The notes under the pieces are model-generated. The model was not told the origin of the DNA. It ran no database searches and saw nothing but the letters and a program-made list of their open reading frames with translations. A stretch of DNA of 64,000 bases from Bacteriovoracia bacterium (GTDB lineage: Bacteria > Bdellovibrionota > Bacteriovoracia > Bacteriovoracales > Bacteriovoracaceae). How positions within the stretch are numbered: the stretch's first letter is position 1; each line of letters starts with the position of its first letter. The position numbers and the translations under genes were made by a program. Shown piece by piece: positions 43,927-52,814 of this stretch. The stretch covers positions 372,001 through 436,000 of the forward strand of contig JAUIIL010000001.1 of the NCBI GenBank assembly GCA_030431635.1, in the 5' to 3' direction.

Positions 43927-44002
43927 CATTCTTTCCTCGTCTTTATAGGAATCCCTACTTGTCCGATAATAGAGAGAGTGTATCTGTAAGGAGGATATTT
44001 AG

Positions 44003-44638
44003 ATGGATTTAGTTTTAAAGGCCCAAGAAAGAGATCTCAGTGTAAAGGGTGTGACATTAAGAAATCAAGGATTTGTTCCTGGATGTATTTATGGTCATGA
44101 GTTCAAGTCAACACCAATTCAAATTGCTTATACTGACTTATGGAAAGCTGTTCATTCAGGTGCGATTAAGTGTGAAGTTAAATATGGGAACAAGACTCAG
44201 TTAGTGGCCATTGAAGAAATTCAGAAAAATCCTAAAGATGGTAAGTACGTTCACGTTTCTTTCCATGCTCTGAAATCAAATGAGAAAACTTGGATGCATA
44301 TTCCAATTCACTTTAAAGGAGAGTCTCTTGGTAAAAAAGCTGGGGGAATTGTTTCTCAACAAATGAACGAAGTTTATGTTTACGGATATCCTAAGGATAT
44401 TCCTGATGAGCTTGTTTTTGATATTTCTGGACTTGAGCTTGATAGTTCATTTCATGTAAGTGATATGGTCAAAGGTTACAAATTTGAAGTTGCTGAAGAG
44501 GATTTAGAGAAAACAGTAGTTGTTTGTCATTATGCTAAAGTTCAATCTGATGAACCTGATACAACTGAAACTGAACCAGAAGTTGTTGGTGAAGAGAAAG
44601 CTGTTGAAGAAAATAAGGGCGAAACGAAAGCTGCTTAA
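44003..44638 (+). CDS. rplY: 50S ribosomal protein L25/general stress protein Ctc
   Basis: The 211-residue protein has an N-terminal L25 domain (LRNQGFVPGCIYGHEFKS) that binds 5S rRNA, and a C-terminal CTC-type domain (GIVSQQMNEVYVYGYPKDIP), with an acidic tail (TETEPEVVGEEKAVEENKGE). It has a strong ribosome site (AAGGAGG) and its own terminator, consistent with high expression. Confidence 0.92.
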   Translation: MDLVLKAQERDLSVKGVTLRNQGFVPGCIYGHEFKSTPIQIAYTDLWKAVHSGAIKCEVKYGNKTQLVAIEEIQKNPKDGKYVHVSFHALKSNEKTWMHIPIHFKGESLGKKAGGIVSQQMNEVYVYGYPKDIPDELVFDISGLELDSSFHVSDMVKGYKFEVAEEDLEKTVVVCHYAKVQSDEPDTTETEPEVVGEEKAVEENKGETKAA

Positions 44639-44674
44639 TAAAAAATCTGATTTTTATTTAAATCTTAATAAGTT

Positions 44675-44698
44675 AAGGCCCTCGATGAGGGCCTTTTT
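44675..44698 (+). terminator. Rho-independent terminator of the L25 gene
   Basis: AAGGCCCTC and GAGGGCCTT form a perfect 9-bp stem with a GAT loop, followed by a T run. Confidence 0.92.
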
Positions 44699-44767
44699 AC
44701 TTTCTGCTTTCACTTCGTCTCTAACTATTTAAAATTACGTATGCCATAGTTTTTAACACCCTGAAAT

Positions 44768-44810
44768 TTTAACCATCCAGGCTTGAGAAATTAAGGTTTA
44801 GATGGTTAAA
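44768..44810. repeat. 10-bp inverted repeat upstream of 44840
   Basis: TTTAACCATC and GATGGTTAAA are perfect arms 23 bases apart, ending 29 bases before the GTG start at 44840. It may be an operator or leader hairpin. Confidence 0.6.
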
Positions 44811-44839
44811 TACTGCAACGCGTAAAAAATAGGTGTGTA

Positions 44840-46240
44840 GTGAAGTTTTCATGTCTTTTACTTTTAGTTAGTTTATTTTCTTTTGCTCAAAATAGAGCAG
44901 ACTTCTTTAGTTATGAAAACTCCAAGAAAAAGCACTCCTACCATGGTCTCCATCCTCAAATTCAACGCAATGTTTTTAAAGATTTTCTTAAGCAATACTG
45001 CGAACTTTATTACCATCCGGTGAATTTTAAAACTGGTTATGAGAAATGCCTTCTGACTTACGAAGAAGATGAAGATCTTTTTGAAGCTTTCTTGAAGGCC
45101 TTTGAAAGAAAAGTGATCCGAGCGGAGCATTTAAAAAATGGCGAGAAGCACTTTATTGGAAAGAATGAGTGCTATGTCTACCGTGGTGGAGTGCTAGATG
45201 GTGTGCTTGAAAAAGATCAGTATCTGCGTTTATGTGAATATAAAAGTATGATTAATGGTAAAGAGAGCAGTTTTAAAAACTATCTCGTTCTAAGCACACA
45301 GAATGAGAGTTCTAACCTTATTCCAATCACTCAAGGCAGAGATAAGGTTTTCTTCACATCAACGATGCCTGAGTTTTATTTATGGCGAGATGATAAGTGG
45401 AGATCTTGGTTTACTTCCATTTATTCAGCGATTAGAACTAAGGAAAGTATTGATGGTGTTAGGTTTGATTTTCATCGAAAGACTTATAATAGAAGGCGAA
45501 TAACTCTTAAAGAGCTTAAAATTGGCGACTCTATCCATATTTATTCTCGTAGTCGAAAAGATGAGGAAGTTTTTGAATTTGATTACGTCAAAATTAATGG
45601 GAAGAAATTTTATTTCACTCCAAATGGCTACCTTTTTTCATCAGACTTCATTGAGGCCACTCAAGTTAAAGGTGAATATAGATTTGCAATGGAAAATATT
45701 AAAGAAAGAGGGGTGATTAAAACTCTTGAGCCCGTTGATACAGATGAAGCAGTAAGAATGTTTGGTTATCTTCCTTCAGTTGTGGCCGCTGCTCCAGAAG
45801 GCCCTGTGGCCAGTTTGGAAAATGAGGTCGCTGTAAGGTGGTTTTTTCAATACCAAAACGAAGAGTATCCAGATGGAGAGCTTCTTTTAGAATATAAAGA
45901 TGGTAAGCCATATAAGTTTCTTATTCTTTACAACAACTTTCACTACAACACTCTTAAAATGGATAAGAACGGCTGTGATTTGGAAGGCGCTAAGCTTCCT
46001 TTCTTCGCTTATGACCCGAGTACTTTTATGATTCCTATAGGCAGTGAAGGCTCAAGTAGTTTCTTTGTTAAACTTGTTTCGGAAAATAAAGCTGTTATTG
46101 GGTATATTTCAGAAAAAGAAGAGTTAAAATTTAATAAAGGCAGCTACCTTATAAGAAAAAAAGGTGAAGAAGAGTTTGGAGATCTACCACTTGAGCTTTC
46201 AGCAGAAGAAAAACAAGAGCGAAGATGCTCAGAAAACTAA
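44840..46240 (+). CDS. Large secreted protein, unknown
   Basis: The 466-residue protein has a signal peptide (MKFSCLLLLVSLFSFAQ) and starts with GTG. It is strand-rich with many aromatic and charged residues and has no recognised motif; repeats of about 100 residues are not evident. It ends 92 bases inside the convergent Nramp-like gene. Function unknown. Confidence 0.6.
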   Translation: MKFSCLLLLVSLFSFAQNRADFFSYENSKKKHSYHGLHPQIQRNVFKDFLKQYCELYYHPVNFKTGYEKCLLTYEEDEDLFEAFLKAFERKVIRAEHLKNGEKHFIGKNECYVYRGGVLDGVLEKDQYLRLCEYKSMINGKESSFKNYLVLSTQNESSNLIPITQGRDKVFFTSTMPEFYLWRDDKWRSWFTSIYSAIRTKESIDGVRFDFHRKTYNRRRITLKELKIGDSIHIYSRSRKDEEVFEFDYVKINGKKFYFTPNGYLFSSDFIEATQVKGEYRFAMENIKERGVIKTLEPVDTDEAVRMFGYLPSVVAAAPEGPVASLENEVAVRWFFQYQNEEYPDGELLLEYKDGKPYKFLILYNNFHYNTLKMDKNGCDLEGAKLPFFAYDPSTFMIPIGSEGSSSFFVKLVSENKAVIGYISEKEELKFNKGSYLIRKKGEEEFGDLPLELSAEEKQERRCSEN

Positions 46241-47438
46241 GACCCACGAAACTTAAAACTTTCATAGGTTTTGATAGGGAAGCCTCTTTAGGAAGAGTTT
46301 TATCTTGAATCACTAAATAATTTAAAAGCGCATTCAATGGGGCCACAACAAAAGAGACAATTGTTGCAAAATCCACCATTGTTTTCATATTTTGCAAAAA
46401 TTGAAAAATAAAGAAAACAGTTCCAGTGGCCATGAAAATAAGCCAGAAGTTATAAATCTTTTTACATTGATCGTTATTAAAGTGAGCGGGAAGGAGTTGA
46501 GTTGTCATCTTTCTCATCATGCGAGGATAAGCATCTAACACTGTAAGTGTTGTACTGAGCATCGTTGTAAAGCAAGCGATCGCAATGATAGGAGCGGCCC
46601 AAGGGCCTAAGTTCTTTGTATAGAGTTCGATGAGTTTTCCTGAGAAAGCAGAAGCTGAACTTGGAAAAGCTTCTCCAGTACCATACATAACGAGGGCCCC
46701 AAGGCTTAGAAAACCCAAGGCCAAAAACATCGTGCCCACGAAGCCTACATTAAAATCAAGCATAGCATCTTTGAGAGAGGTCCTAGAGTTATCTTTTTTA
46801 TTCTTTTCAACACACCAAATAGAATGCCATACAGATAAATCAACAGGAGCTGGCATCCAACCAACAAGGGCCATGAGGAAAAAAAAGTGAGCTTGGTTTT
46901 TAAGAGAAAACGAAGCTGGAATAACAGTAGGTGGAGAAAAGTTTTTAACGGCCCCTAATAAGCTAATGAGAGTTGAGAGGCTTAGAAGGATAATAATAAA
47001 TTTAATAATTTTATCGAGAAGATTATAGCGACCAAAAATTAAGATGACTGTTGCTATAGCAAGAATAAGAGCTGATTCAATACGAATATCATAATTAAAT
47101 TTAAAGAGCTGTTCAAAGACTCCGGCAGTGACAACGGTAATGGCCCCTTGGATAATAAACATCGTTCCAAGAGTGATAAAAAGAAAAATAACAATGGCCC
47201 ATTTTCCTAGTTTTTCATAACCATCAAGGAGAGTTTTTCCAGTCACGGCACTATAGCGAGGACCGATTTGAAAAAAGGGGTATTTGAGAATATTAGAGAG
47301 AATGACAACTCCCACTAGCGCAAAACCAAACTCGGCCCCAGCGCGAGTTGATTGAACGAGATGAGAAACTCCTACCGCGGCCCCTGCATAAAGGAGACCT
47401 GGTCCAAGCTTCTGCATGAGTTCTTTGACTTTTAACAT
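46149..47438 (-). CDS. Nramp-related transporter without canonical metal motif
   Basis: The 429-residue protein has about 11 membrane helices and the Nramp framework ([20 protein letters not shown] at the start, [15 protein letters not shown] in the sixth helix). The DPGN of helix 1 is replaced by GVSH, and the MPH of helix 6 by MPA. These are the metal-binding positions in Mn/Fe transporters, so manganese transport is doubtful; Nramp-related transporters of unknown substrate share this. It diverges from msrB. Confidence 0.78.
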   Translation of the reverse strand: MLKVKELMQKLGPGLLYAGAAVGVSHLVQSTRAGAEFGFALVGVVILSNILKYPFFQIGPRYSAVTGKTLLDGYEKLGKWAIVIFLFITLGTMFIIQGAITVVTAGVFEQLFKFNYDIRIESALILAIATVILIFGRYNLLDKIIKFIIILLSLSTLISLLGAVKNFSPPTVIPASFSLKNQAHFFFLMALVGWMPAPVDLSVWHSIWCVEKNKKDNSRTSLKDAMLDFNVGFVGTMFLALGFLSLGALVMYGTGEAFPSSASAFSGKLIELYTKNLGPWAAPIIAIACFTTMLSTTLTVLDAYPRMMRKMTTQLLPAHFNNDQCKKIYNFWLIFMATGTVFFIFQFLQNMKTMVDFATIVSFVVAPLNALLNYLVIQDKTLPKEASLSKPMKVLSFVGLSFLSIFALVFLLLKAQVVDLQTLLHLFFL

Positions 47439-47474
47439 AGAAAAAGGCTAGCAAAACTCTACTTATTTTGTAAA

Positions 47475-47912
47475 ATGGCAATGATGAATGAAGATCTAAA
47501 AAAGAAATTAACTCCCCTGCAGTATGCTGTGACTCAAGAAGATGCGACTGAGCGTGCTTTTGATAATGAATTTTGGGATCATAAAGAAGTTGGTCTTTAT
47601 GTTGATATCGTCTCTGGCGAGCCTTTATTTACTTCACTTGATAAGTTTGATTCAGGTTGTGGCTGGCCATCTTTTACAAGACCTATTCATGAGAGAGCGG
47701 TGACTGAGCATGATGATCGTAAATTTTCAATGAGAAGAGTGGAAGTCAGAAGCTCAAAAGCTGACTCTCATTTAGGCCACGTGTTTCCAGATGGCCCTCG
47801 TGATAAGGGCGGGCTAAGATATTGTATTAATTCAGCTTCTTTGCGCTTTATTCCTTTTTCAGAGCTAGAGAGCGAGGGTTATTCTGAGTATAAAAGTTTA
47901 TTTCTCAAGTAA
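47475..47912 (+). CDS. msrB: Peptide-methionine (R)-S-oxide reductase MsrB
   Basis: The 145-residue protein shows the MsrB core: [34 protein letters not shown], and catalytic Cys in [11 protein letters not shown]. The structural zinc CxxC pairs are absent ([11 protein letters not shown] has no cysteine), as in the zinc-free type. It partners functionally with msrA (42136) but is in a separate transcript. No strong ribosome site is seen at ATG 47475. Confidence 0.92.
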   Translation: MAMMNEDLKKKLTPLQYAVTQEDATERAFDNEFWDHKEVGLYVDIVSGEPLFTSLDKFDSGCGWPSFTRPIHERAVTEHDDRKFSMRRVEVRSSKADSHLGHVFPDGPRDKGGLRYCINSASLRFIPFSELESEGYSEYKSLFLK

Positions 47913-47943
47913 ATAAATCCTTCCATAATTCCGATAAGATAGC

Positions 47944-48513
47944 ATGTTTAGTTTCTACCGTTTTTTTATTCTATTAGTTTTAAGTTTCTCCATCGAAGCA
48001 AAAACTGATTTCTTTGAGCCCAAGACTGATGAAAAGGCAGTTTTAATGAAGGGTTCTTGTCAAGTCTCAACTGGAGCAAGTGCTCCATGTATAGGGGCCA
48101 TTATAAGAAATCCTAAAACAGAGACTTTTTTCATTGGGCATTTTAACGCCAGGTTTGTGAGAGGAAAATTTTTATCAATGGTTGTTGAAGCGCTTGAAAA
48201 ACTAGGGGCCTCTCATGAGTTAGAAGTTTTTATCACGGGCTCATCTGGCCCAGAATTTGGTGGTACTCTTCTCATGGATAATAAGGAATATATTGAAAAC
48301 CTTTTAATTGAAAAAGGATTTAAGGAAGAGAAAGCTCACTTATTATGGCTTCCTGAAAAATATGTGAGTTGGATAGAGCTTAATAATGAGACAGGAGCGG
48401 CGACACTCTTCTATAACGGAACGAAAGAGTTTTTTAAAGGTGAAAAAATGAAAGAAATGGATTTAAGAGGAAGAGAGGGAAAATTTCCTAAGGGTGAGAT
48501 TTGTCTATTTTAA
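47944..48513 (+). CDS. Secreted CheD-like protein 1 (putative glutamine deamidase fold)
   Basis: The 189-residue protein has a signal peptide (MFSFYRFFILLVLSFSIEA). The sequence TGASAPCIGAIIRNP...FFIGHF aligns with the chemoreceptor deamidase CheD (LGSCVAVCLYD...MAHF): Thr43, Cys49 and His66 have the same spacing (6 and 17 residues) as the Thr21/Cys27/His44 triad of Thermotoga CheD. The rest also follows CheD: helix LVV..LEKLGA, FITGSSG for the GGA loop, IENLLIEKGF, and a final ELNNETGAATLFY. CheD is normally cytoplasmic; a signal peptide is unusual. It is paired with a paralogue. No database check was made. Confidence 0.65.
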   Translation: MFSFYRFFILLVLSFSIEAKTDFFEPKTDEKAVLMKGSCQVSTGASAPCIGAIIRNPKTETFFIGHFNARFVRGKFLSMVVEALEKLGASHELEVFITGSSGPEFGGTLLMDNKEYIENLLIEKGFKEEKAHLLWLPEKYVSWIELNNETGAATLFYNGTKEFFKGEKMKEMDLRGREGKFPKGEICLF

Positions 48514-49079
48514 AAATTTTTACCCTATTATTTATTATTTCTTTTGATTCTCAAGCTCAGTATGAAGAAGATTTTTCAGCAGAAGCTGGTGCGGAAGCGA
48601 AGCTGATGGGAGGAAATTGTGTTGTCAGTTCAGGAGCTTCAGGGCCTTGTATTGGAATAATTATTAGAGAGCCGAAAAAAAAACAATTCTATATTGGTCA
48701 CTTTTTTGCTGAATCAAATAGAAAGTCTTTCAAGTTAATGGTCAAGAAAGCGATTAGAGATTTAGGACCAGCTTCAACCTTGGAAGTCTTTGTGACAGGT
48801 TCTTCAGGGACCCCTGGTCTGTCTGACAGGCCACTTATAAAAGATAGATTTTTTGTAGAAAAACTGTTGGAAGAAAATGGCTTTTTAGAGAAGAAGACAA
48901 AGATAGCGTGGCTTCCAAAAGATCACACTGGATGGATTATTCTTGATAACAATACAGGCAGTGCCATACTTTATTATAACTATTTCAATGCTGTTGATGA
49001 AGATCCTGATGATCTTAAAGAAATCAATTTAAGACGAATGAAAGGGAAGTATCCTAAAGGGATGCCTTGTTCGTTTTAG
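48501..49079 (+). CDS. Secreted CheD-like protein 2 (paralogue)
   Basis: This 192-residue protein starts with TTG at 48501, with AAGGGTGAG just upstream, overlapping the first gene by 13 bases. It has a signal peptide (ILKIFTLLFIISFDSQAQ) and the same CheD-like core: SSGASGPCIGIIIREP...FYIGHF, giving Ser44, Cys50 and His67 at the CheD spacing (Ser instead of Thr). It then shows FVTGSSG, VEKLLEENGF and ILDNNTGSAILYY. The pair is one transcript and probably acts in the envelope or outside the cell. Confidence 0.65.
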   Translation: MSILKIFTLLFIISFDSQAQYEEDFSAEAGAEAKLMGGNCVVSSGASGPCIGIIIREPKKKQFYIGHFFAESNRKSFKLMVKKAIRDLGPASTLEVFVTGSSGTPGLSDRPLIKDRFFVEKLLEENGFLEKKTKIAWLPKDHTGWIILDNNTGSAILYYNYFNAVDEDPDDLKEINLRRMKGKYPKGMPCSF

Positions 49080-49162
49080 TTTGGTTCTTTCATAAATAAG
49101 ACTGTTCAATTTGCTGGCTATCAGGGTCCTAAGGATCCTAGATTCTAGTTTAAAATGAAATG

Positions 49163-50482
49163 TTATTTTCTCCCAAGAGACATAAATCCTTGAGGAAAAA
49201 ACTGGTTTTGAGGGTCGTGTTGTTTTTTGAGTTCTTGAAATGTTTGGTATTGAATGTCTTGCCAAAAATCTCTGATAAATTTTTGCTTAATTAAACCTAT
49301 TCCATGTTCAGCGAAAGGAGAGCAAGGGATTCTTAAGAGTTCTTTATACATCTGATTAAGCTTCTCCTGACAGGCCGGGACATCTTGTGGAGAGGGCATA
49401 AAATTAAAATGCAAATGAGCGTCCCCAAAATGGCCGAATAAGTTATACTTAACTGTTGTTTTTTGAAAGCCACGGTAAATATCAAGAAGTAATTGAAAGT
49501 TTTTTTGTCCAATTACCTGAACATCTGTCCCCATTTTAACAACACCCATTTGTGAGTTTGTCTCAAAAACAGCACGAGGAATAGAGGCCCTTAATTCATG
49601 AAATCTATTTTGAGAGATTTCAAAAATAGCGTTCTCATCGATTGGAAGTGTAGAGATAAGGTTTTCAAAAACTTCATCAAAGTCCTGACTCACAATTTCA
49701 AGAAAAATAACATCTCCATCTTTATTCACTCGTTCTTCAGGCTTAAGGTAGTTAAAAGCATTGCTATCAACCAGCTCAACACTATGAATACTTTTTCTAA
49801 AACCTTGAACTTTTTGATAGATTTCAAGATGCTTTGAGTAGTCTTCTTCCCATTTCGGTAAAAGAAGAAATAGGTATGTGACAGGGGAGAGCTCAGCTGT
49901 CTCAATCAGAGCGCTCGTAATGACTCCAAGTTGTCCTTCTGTTCCTATCATCAGATCTGTTTCATATTGAAAGCGTGGATAAGGAGCGTTCTTAAAACTA
50001 TGGTAGGCTTCATAGCTTTTTTGATACTCTTTTAACAAAGGAGTCGCTGTAAGCTCTTTTTGAGCACTCAGTTTAACCTCTTCTCCTTGATGATTTAAAT
50101 AAGTGACTTCTTTGACCTGAGATCTTAGTGTCCCATGGCCAAAGCAGCGCTCTCCGGTGCAAGAAGTTGCTAGACCTGCGAGTACCAGAGCAAGCTCTTC
50201 TGTAGGGTAAGTCTTAAGAGTTCTTCCTTTTGAATTAAGAAAGGTTCTAGCTTCTTTCCACGAGACGGCCCCAGAAATAAAAAGGAGACCCCCATCTTTT
50301 AACTCCATTTTAGGAGGCAACTGAGAAAGATCGCATAAAGTGATGCTCTCATCAAAATGCATTTTAAGCTTGTCATAAGGAATGACAGTGGAGGTTTGAG
50401 AGGAGAAATAAAAACTAGGAGCATGAGTTTTTATATGTTCAGAGAGTTCAGAATTATTTTTAAAGCGTTTTGTCGTTAGCAT
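49163..50482 (-). CDS. FAD-linked oxidase (GlcD/D-lactate dehydrogenase-like)
   Basis: The 439-residue protein has a PCMH-type FAD-binding half (LALVLAGLATSCTGERCFG; GTEGQLGVITSALIET) and the C-terminal oxidase cap ending in FNLFGHFGDAHLHFNF-type residues (LFGHFGDAHLHFNFMP). It belongs with 2-hydroxy acid dehydrogenases; the substrate is unknown. It follows the M14 deacylase by 44 bases in the lysine operon direction and may be co-transcribed. Confidence 0.82.
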   Translation of the reverse strand: MLTTKRFKNNSELSEHIKTHAPSFYFSSQTSTVIPYDKLKMHFDESITLCDLSQLPPKMELKDGGLLFISGAVSWKEARTFLNSKGRTLKTYPTEELALVLAGLATSCTGERCFGHGTLRSQVKEVTYLNHQGEEVKLSAQKELTATPLLKEYQKSYEAYHSFKNAPYPRFQYETDLMIGTEGQLGVITSALIETAELSPVTYLFLLLPKWEEDYSKHLEIYQKVQGFRKSIHSVELVDSNAFNYLKPEERVNKDGDVIFLEIVSQDFDEVFENLISTLPIDENAIFEISQNRFHELRASIPRAVFETNSQMGVVKMGTDVQVIGQKNFQLLLDIYRGFQKTTVKYNLFGHFGDAHLHFNFMPSPQDVPACQEKLNQMYKELLRIPCSPFAEHGIGLIKQKFIRDFWQDIQYQTFQELKKQHDPQNQFFPQGFMSLGRK

Positions 50483-50526
50483 TTAGCTATTTTAACATGC
50501 AAAAAAGAGAGTTCACGGCACAATGC

Positions 50527-51618
50527 TTAAGATTTAAGGAGCCTAAATACTTCAACCCCTTCATGGGCAATAGATGAGTCAAGAGCATTAATAATGACTC
50601 CCTCATACTCACTGATAAGAAGCTGCGAAGCTTCTTTGGTATTTGTTTGGAGGTGATGAAAATTGATAATTTCAGCGAGAACCTCTCCTTTCATTACTTT
50701 TTGCCCTGGACTCACTTTATAATCAACCAGCCCAGCATAAGGGGTATAAATGCTAATATAGTTTTCAAATGTATTGATGTGAAACTCTTCTTTAGGGGAA
50801 GAATAGTTTTTATCAATAGCTTTTTTTAAGGCCAGAAAATTTAAGACCCCTTGGAGATCTTCTTTAGCACTTTCTAAAGAGAACCTCTCTTGAGAGCCAA
50901 ATTCAAGAGTGTAGGAAGAACATTCAAGAGGAGCTTTGACTGAGAGCTTTTGAAGTTCCTGCTGAAGTCTGAGCCAGGGATAAACAAAGGCCCCTTCAAG
51001 ATCCCCAGTTTTAATGACAGGGGAGAGAATAATATTTTTAATCCCAAAGGACTTTGATTCTTCTTCAAGATAGTCTTGAGTGTATAAGTGTCTGGCAGAA
51101 TGTGATGCTGTATGCATATCAAGGCAAATATCGCTTGCAAAGGCCAGGCAAAAGGCTTGGTGGTTAATTTTATGAGTGTATTCACCTTTTTGATCTGCTT
51201 GGGCCAGATTAATAATGAAACTCTTAAAGAGGGACTTTAATTCACTCCATTCTTTATTTTTATGTTGAGAGGCAAACTGCTCAATCATCATTTCTTGTTC
51301 GTGGTTTGGTTTAAAATAGTAGCGGTTATAGTTTCTGCCGGAAGTGGGCTCAAATCTCCCAAAGCTATATTCACCTAGTTTAAGGTTTGTGGCATAGGGG
51401 TTAATCAAAGGAGCAATCGTGATATCACTAAGAGGAGGGTTCTTTTCAAGATATTTAATGAGCTCAAAGATAACAGCATTACCTTGAACCTCAGCTCCAT
51501 GCATGCTGGCTTGAATATAAATCTTGGGGCCAGTAGAGCTTCCTTTGAAAAAAAACACGGGAGAGGTCAGAGACTGTCCATTGGCCAAAGTTCTAGAGTG
51601 AATTTCTTTTCTATCCAT
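50527..51618 (-). CDS. M14 AspA/AstE-family N-acyl deacylase in the lysine operon
   Basis: Starting at ATG 51618 (TAATG overlap with the lysA stop) the protein is 363 residues. The zinc site HGAEVQGN gives His40 and Glu43, DMHT gives His169, YTLEFGSQ gives catalytic Glu239, and SGRNYNRYY supplies the Arg/Asn substrate-binding pair. A C-terminal barrel-like module (GLVDYKVSPGQKVMKGEVL) follows. The family includes succinylglutamate desuccinylase and aspartoacylase. The operon has DapD (N-succinyltransferase) but no DapE, so N-succinyl-DAP desuccinylation is an attractive, unproven role. Confidence 0.75.
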   Translation of the reverse strand: MDRKEIHSRTLANGQSLTSPVFFFKGSSTGPKIYIQASMHGAEVQGNAVIFELIKYLEKNPPLSDITIAPLINPYATNLKLGEYSFGRFEPTSGRNYNRYYFKPNHEQEMMIEQFASQHKNKEWSELKSLFKSFIINLAQADQKGEYTHKINHQAFCLAFASDICLDMHTASHSARHLYTQDYLEEESKSFGIKNIILSPVIKTGDLEGAFVYPWLRLQQELQKLSVKAPLECSSYTLEFGSQERFSLESAKEDLQGVLNFLALKKAIDKNYSSPKEEFHINTFENYISIYTPYAGLVDYKVSPGQKVMKGEVLAEIINFHHLQTNTKEASQLLISEYEGVIINALDSSIAHEGVEVFRLLKS

Positions 51619-52814
51619 TATCTTAGCCACATTGTTGGTTGCTCTATTTGACGAACAATTTCAGTTTTTTGATTTTTATAAACAATCTCAGCAGGAAGTT
51701 CATGACACAGAAAAAAAGGCATACTCTCAGTAAAGCCATAGGCCCCACATTGGTGAAAAACAATATGATCCCCAACTTGGATATCTTGAGGCAGTTCACA
51801 CTGGCCAAGTTTATCAAGTGAGGTACACAAAGGGCCATGCAATGTAAATGAGCTTGTCTCTTGTGAGCGCTCCTCCAGAACTTGCATAGGAAAAGACTCT
51901 TCCGCTAGCAAAGGACGGATAAGGTGGTTAATTCCACTATCAAGAATCACCAGTTTTTCTCCGGCCACTTCCTTAATATCATAAATCTGAGAGACATAAT
52001 GTCCATAAGGCCCAATCATGTAGCGTCCAAGTTCCATCCAAATTTCATTGAGTTTATAACTCTCTTTAATCTTCTCTAATGAGGAGGCGACCTGAGTCCA
52101 CTCAAGAGGTCTTTGCTCTGGATGATAAACAATTCCTAGTCCTCCTCCGACATCAAGAACTTTAAGTTCAAAGTCCAAAAGTTGAGCGAGTTCTTGTGCT
52201 TTTTGCGCGCAATAATTCCAAATGGTTTGCAGTAAATTAATATCTAAGATATTTCCCCATTGAAAACTATGAACTCCAATCACATCAAAGTGAGAGAAGA
52301 TTTTCAAATCAACTTTTTTCCAATCACTTAATGTTAATCCAAATGGAGTTAGTTTATTTCCTCCGAGAACGTTATCAAGTTCCATGTCCCACTCGAGTTG
52401 CATTCTTATGAGAACTTCAGGACGAACATTAAATTCACTGGCCACTTCTTCTAACCAGTGAAGCTGGTTAATGCTCTCAATAATAAAAGTATTGATACCT
52501 TGCTTGAGACAAATACGAAAAAATTTCTTTGATTTCGCTGGCCCTGTTGTGAGCAGTCTTGAAGAGTGAACCCGTTGTGAGAGGACTTGGTTAACTTCAC
52601 CATGAGAAGCACAGTCAAAATTAATAGGAAACTTTGAAACACTTTTAATGACACTTGATAAAGGGTTGGCCTTAGTCGCGTACCAAAGCTTAAGTCCATC
52701 AAAAGCCCTCATTTGAGAAAGTTGTTCCTCAAATGAGTCCAAATCATAAAAGAAAAAAGCACCAGGGATTTCACTGGTGAGTTTTTTTATTTCTTTGGCT
52801 ATTCTCTCTTTCAT
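51618..52814 (-). CDS. lysA: Diaminopimelate decarboxylase
   Basis: The 398-residue fold-type III PLP enzyme has the Lys in YATKANP, DVGGGLG for phosphate binding, GRYMIGPYG, and CGAYGFTESMPFF near the end. It is somewhat shorter than E. coli LysA (about 420). The start overlaps the dapD stop as TAATG. It makes lysine from meso-DAP, the last step of the pathway. Carboxynorspermidine decarboxylase is a related possibility, but the operon supports LysA. Confidence 0.85.
   Translation of the reverse strand: MKERIAKEIKKLTSEIPGAFFFYDLDSFEEQLSQMRAFDGLKLWYATKANPLSSVIKSVSKFPINFDCASHGEVNQVLSQRVHSSRLLTTGPAKSKKFFRICLKQGINTFIIESINQLHWLEEVASEFNVRPEVLIRMQLEWDMELDNVLGGNKLTPFGLTLSDWKKVDLKIFSHFDVIGVHSFQWGNILDINLLQTIWNYCAQKAQELAQLLDFELKVLDVGGGLGIVYHPEQRPLEWTQVASSLEKIKESYKLNEIWMELGRYMIGPYGHYVSQIYDIKEVAGEKLVILDSGINHLIRPLLAEESFPMQVLEERSQETSSFTLHGPLCTSLDKLGQCELPQDIQVGDHIVFHQCGAYGFTESMPFFLCHELPAEIVYKNQKTEIVRQIEQPTMWLR

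Noticed and set aside
46630-46890. Plus-strand frame inside the Nramp-like gene
   Set aside because: Low-complexity basic product antisense to membrane helices; typical shadow frame.
49110-49150. Small palindromic AGGATCCT region
   Set aside because: Too short and AT-flanked to distinguish from chance; no T run or matching repeat nearby.
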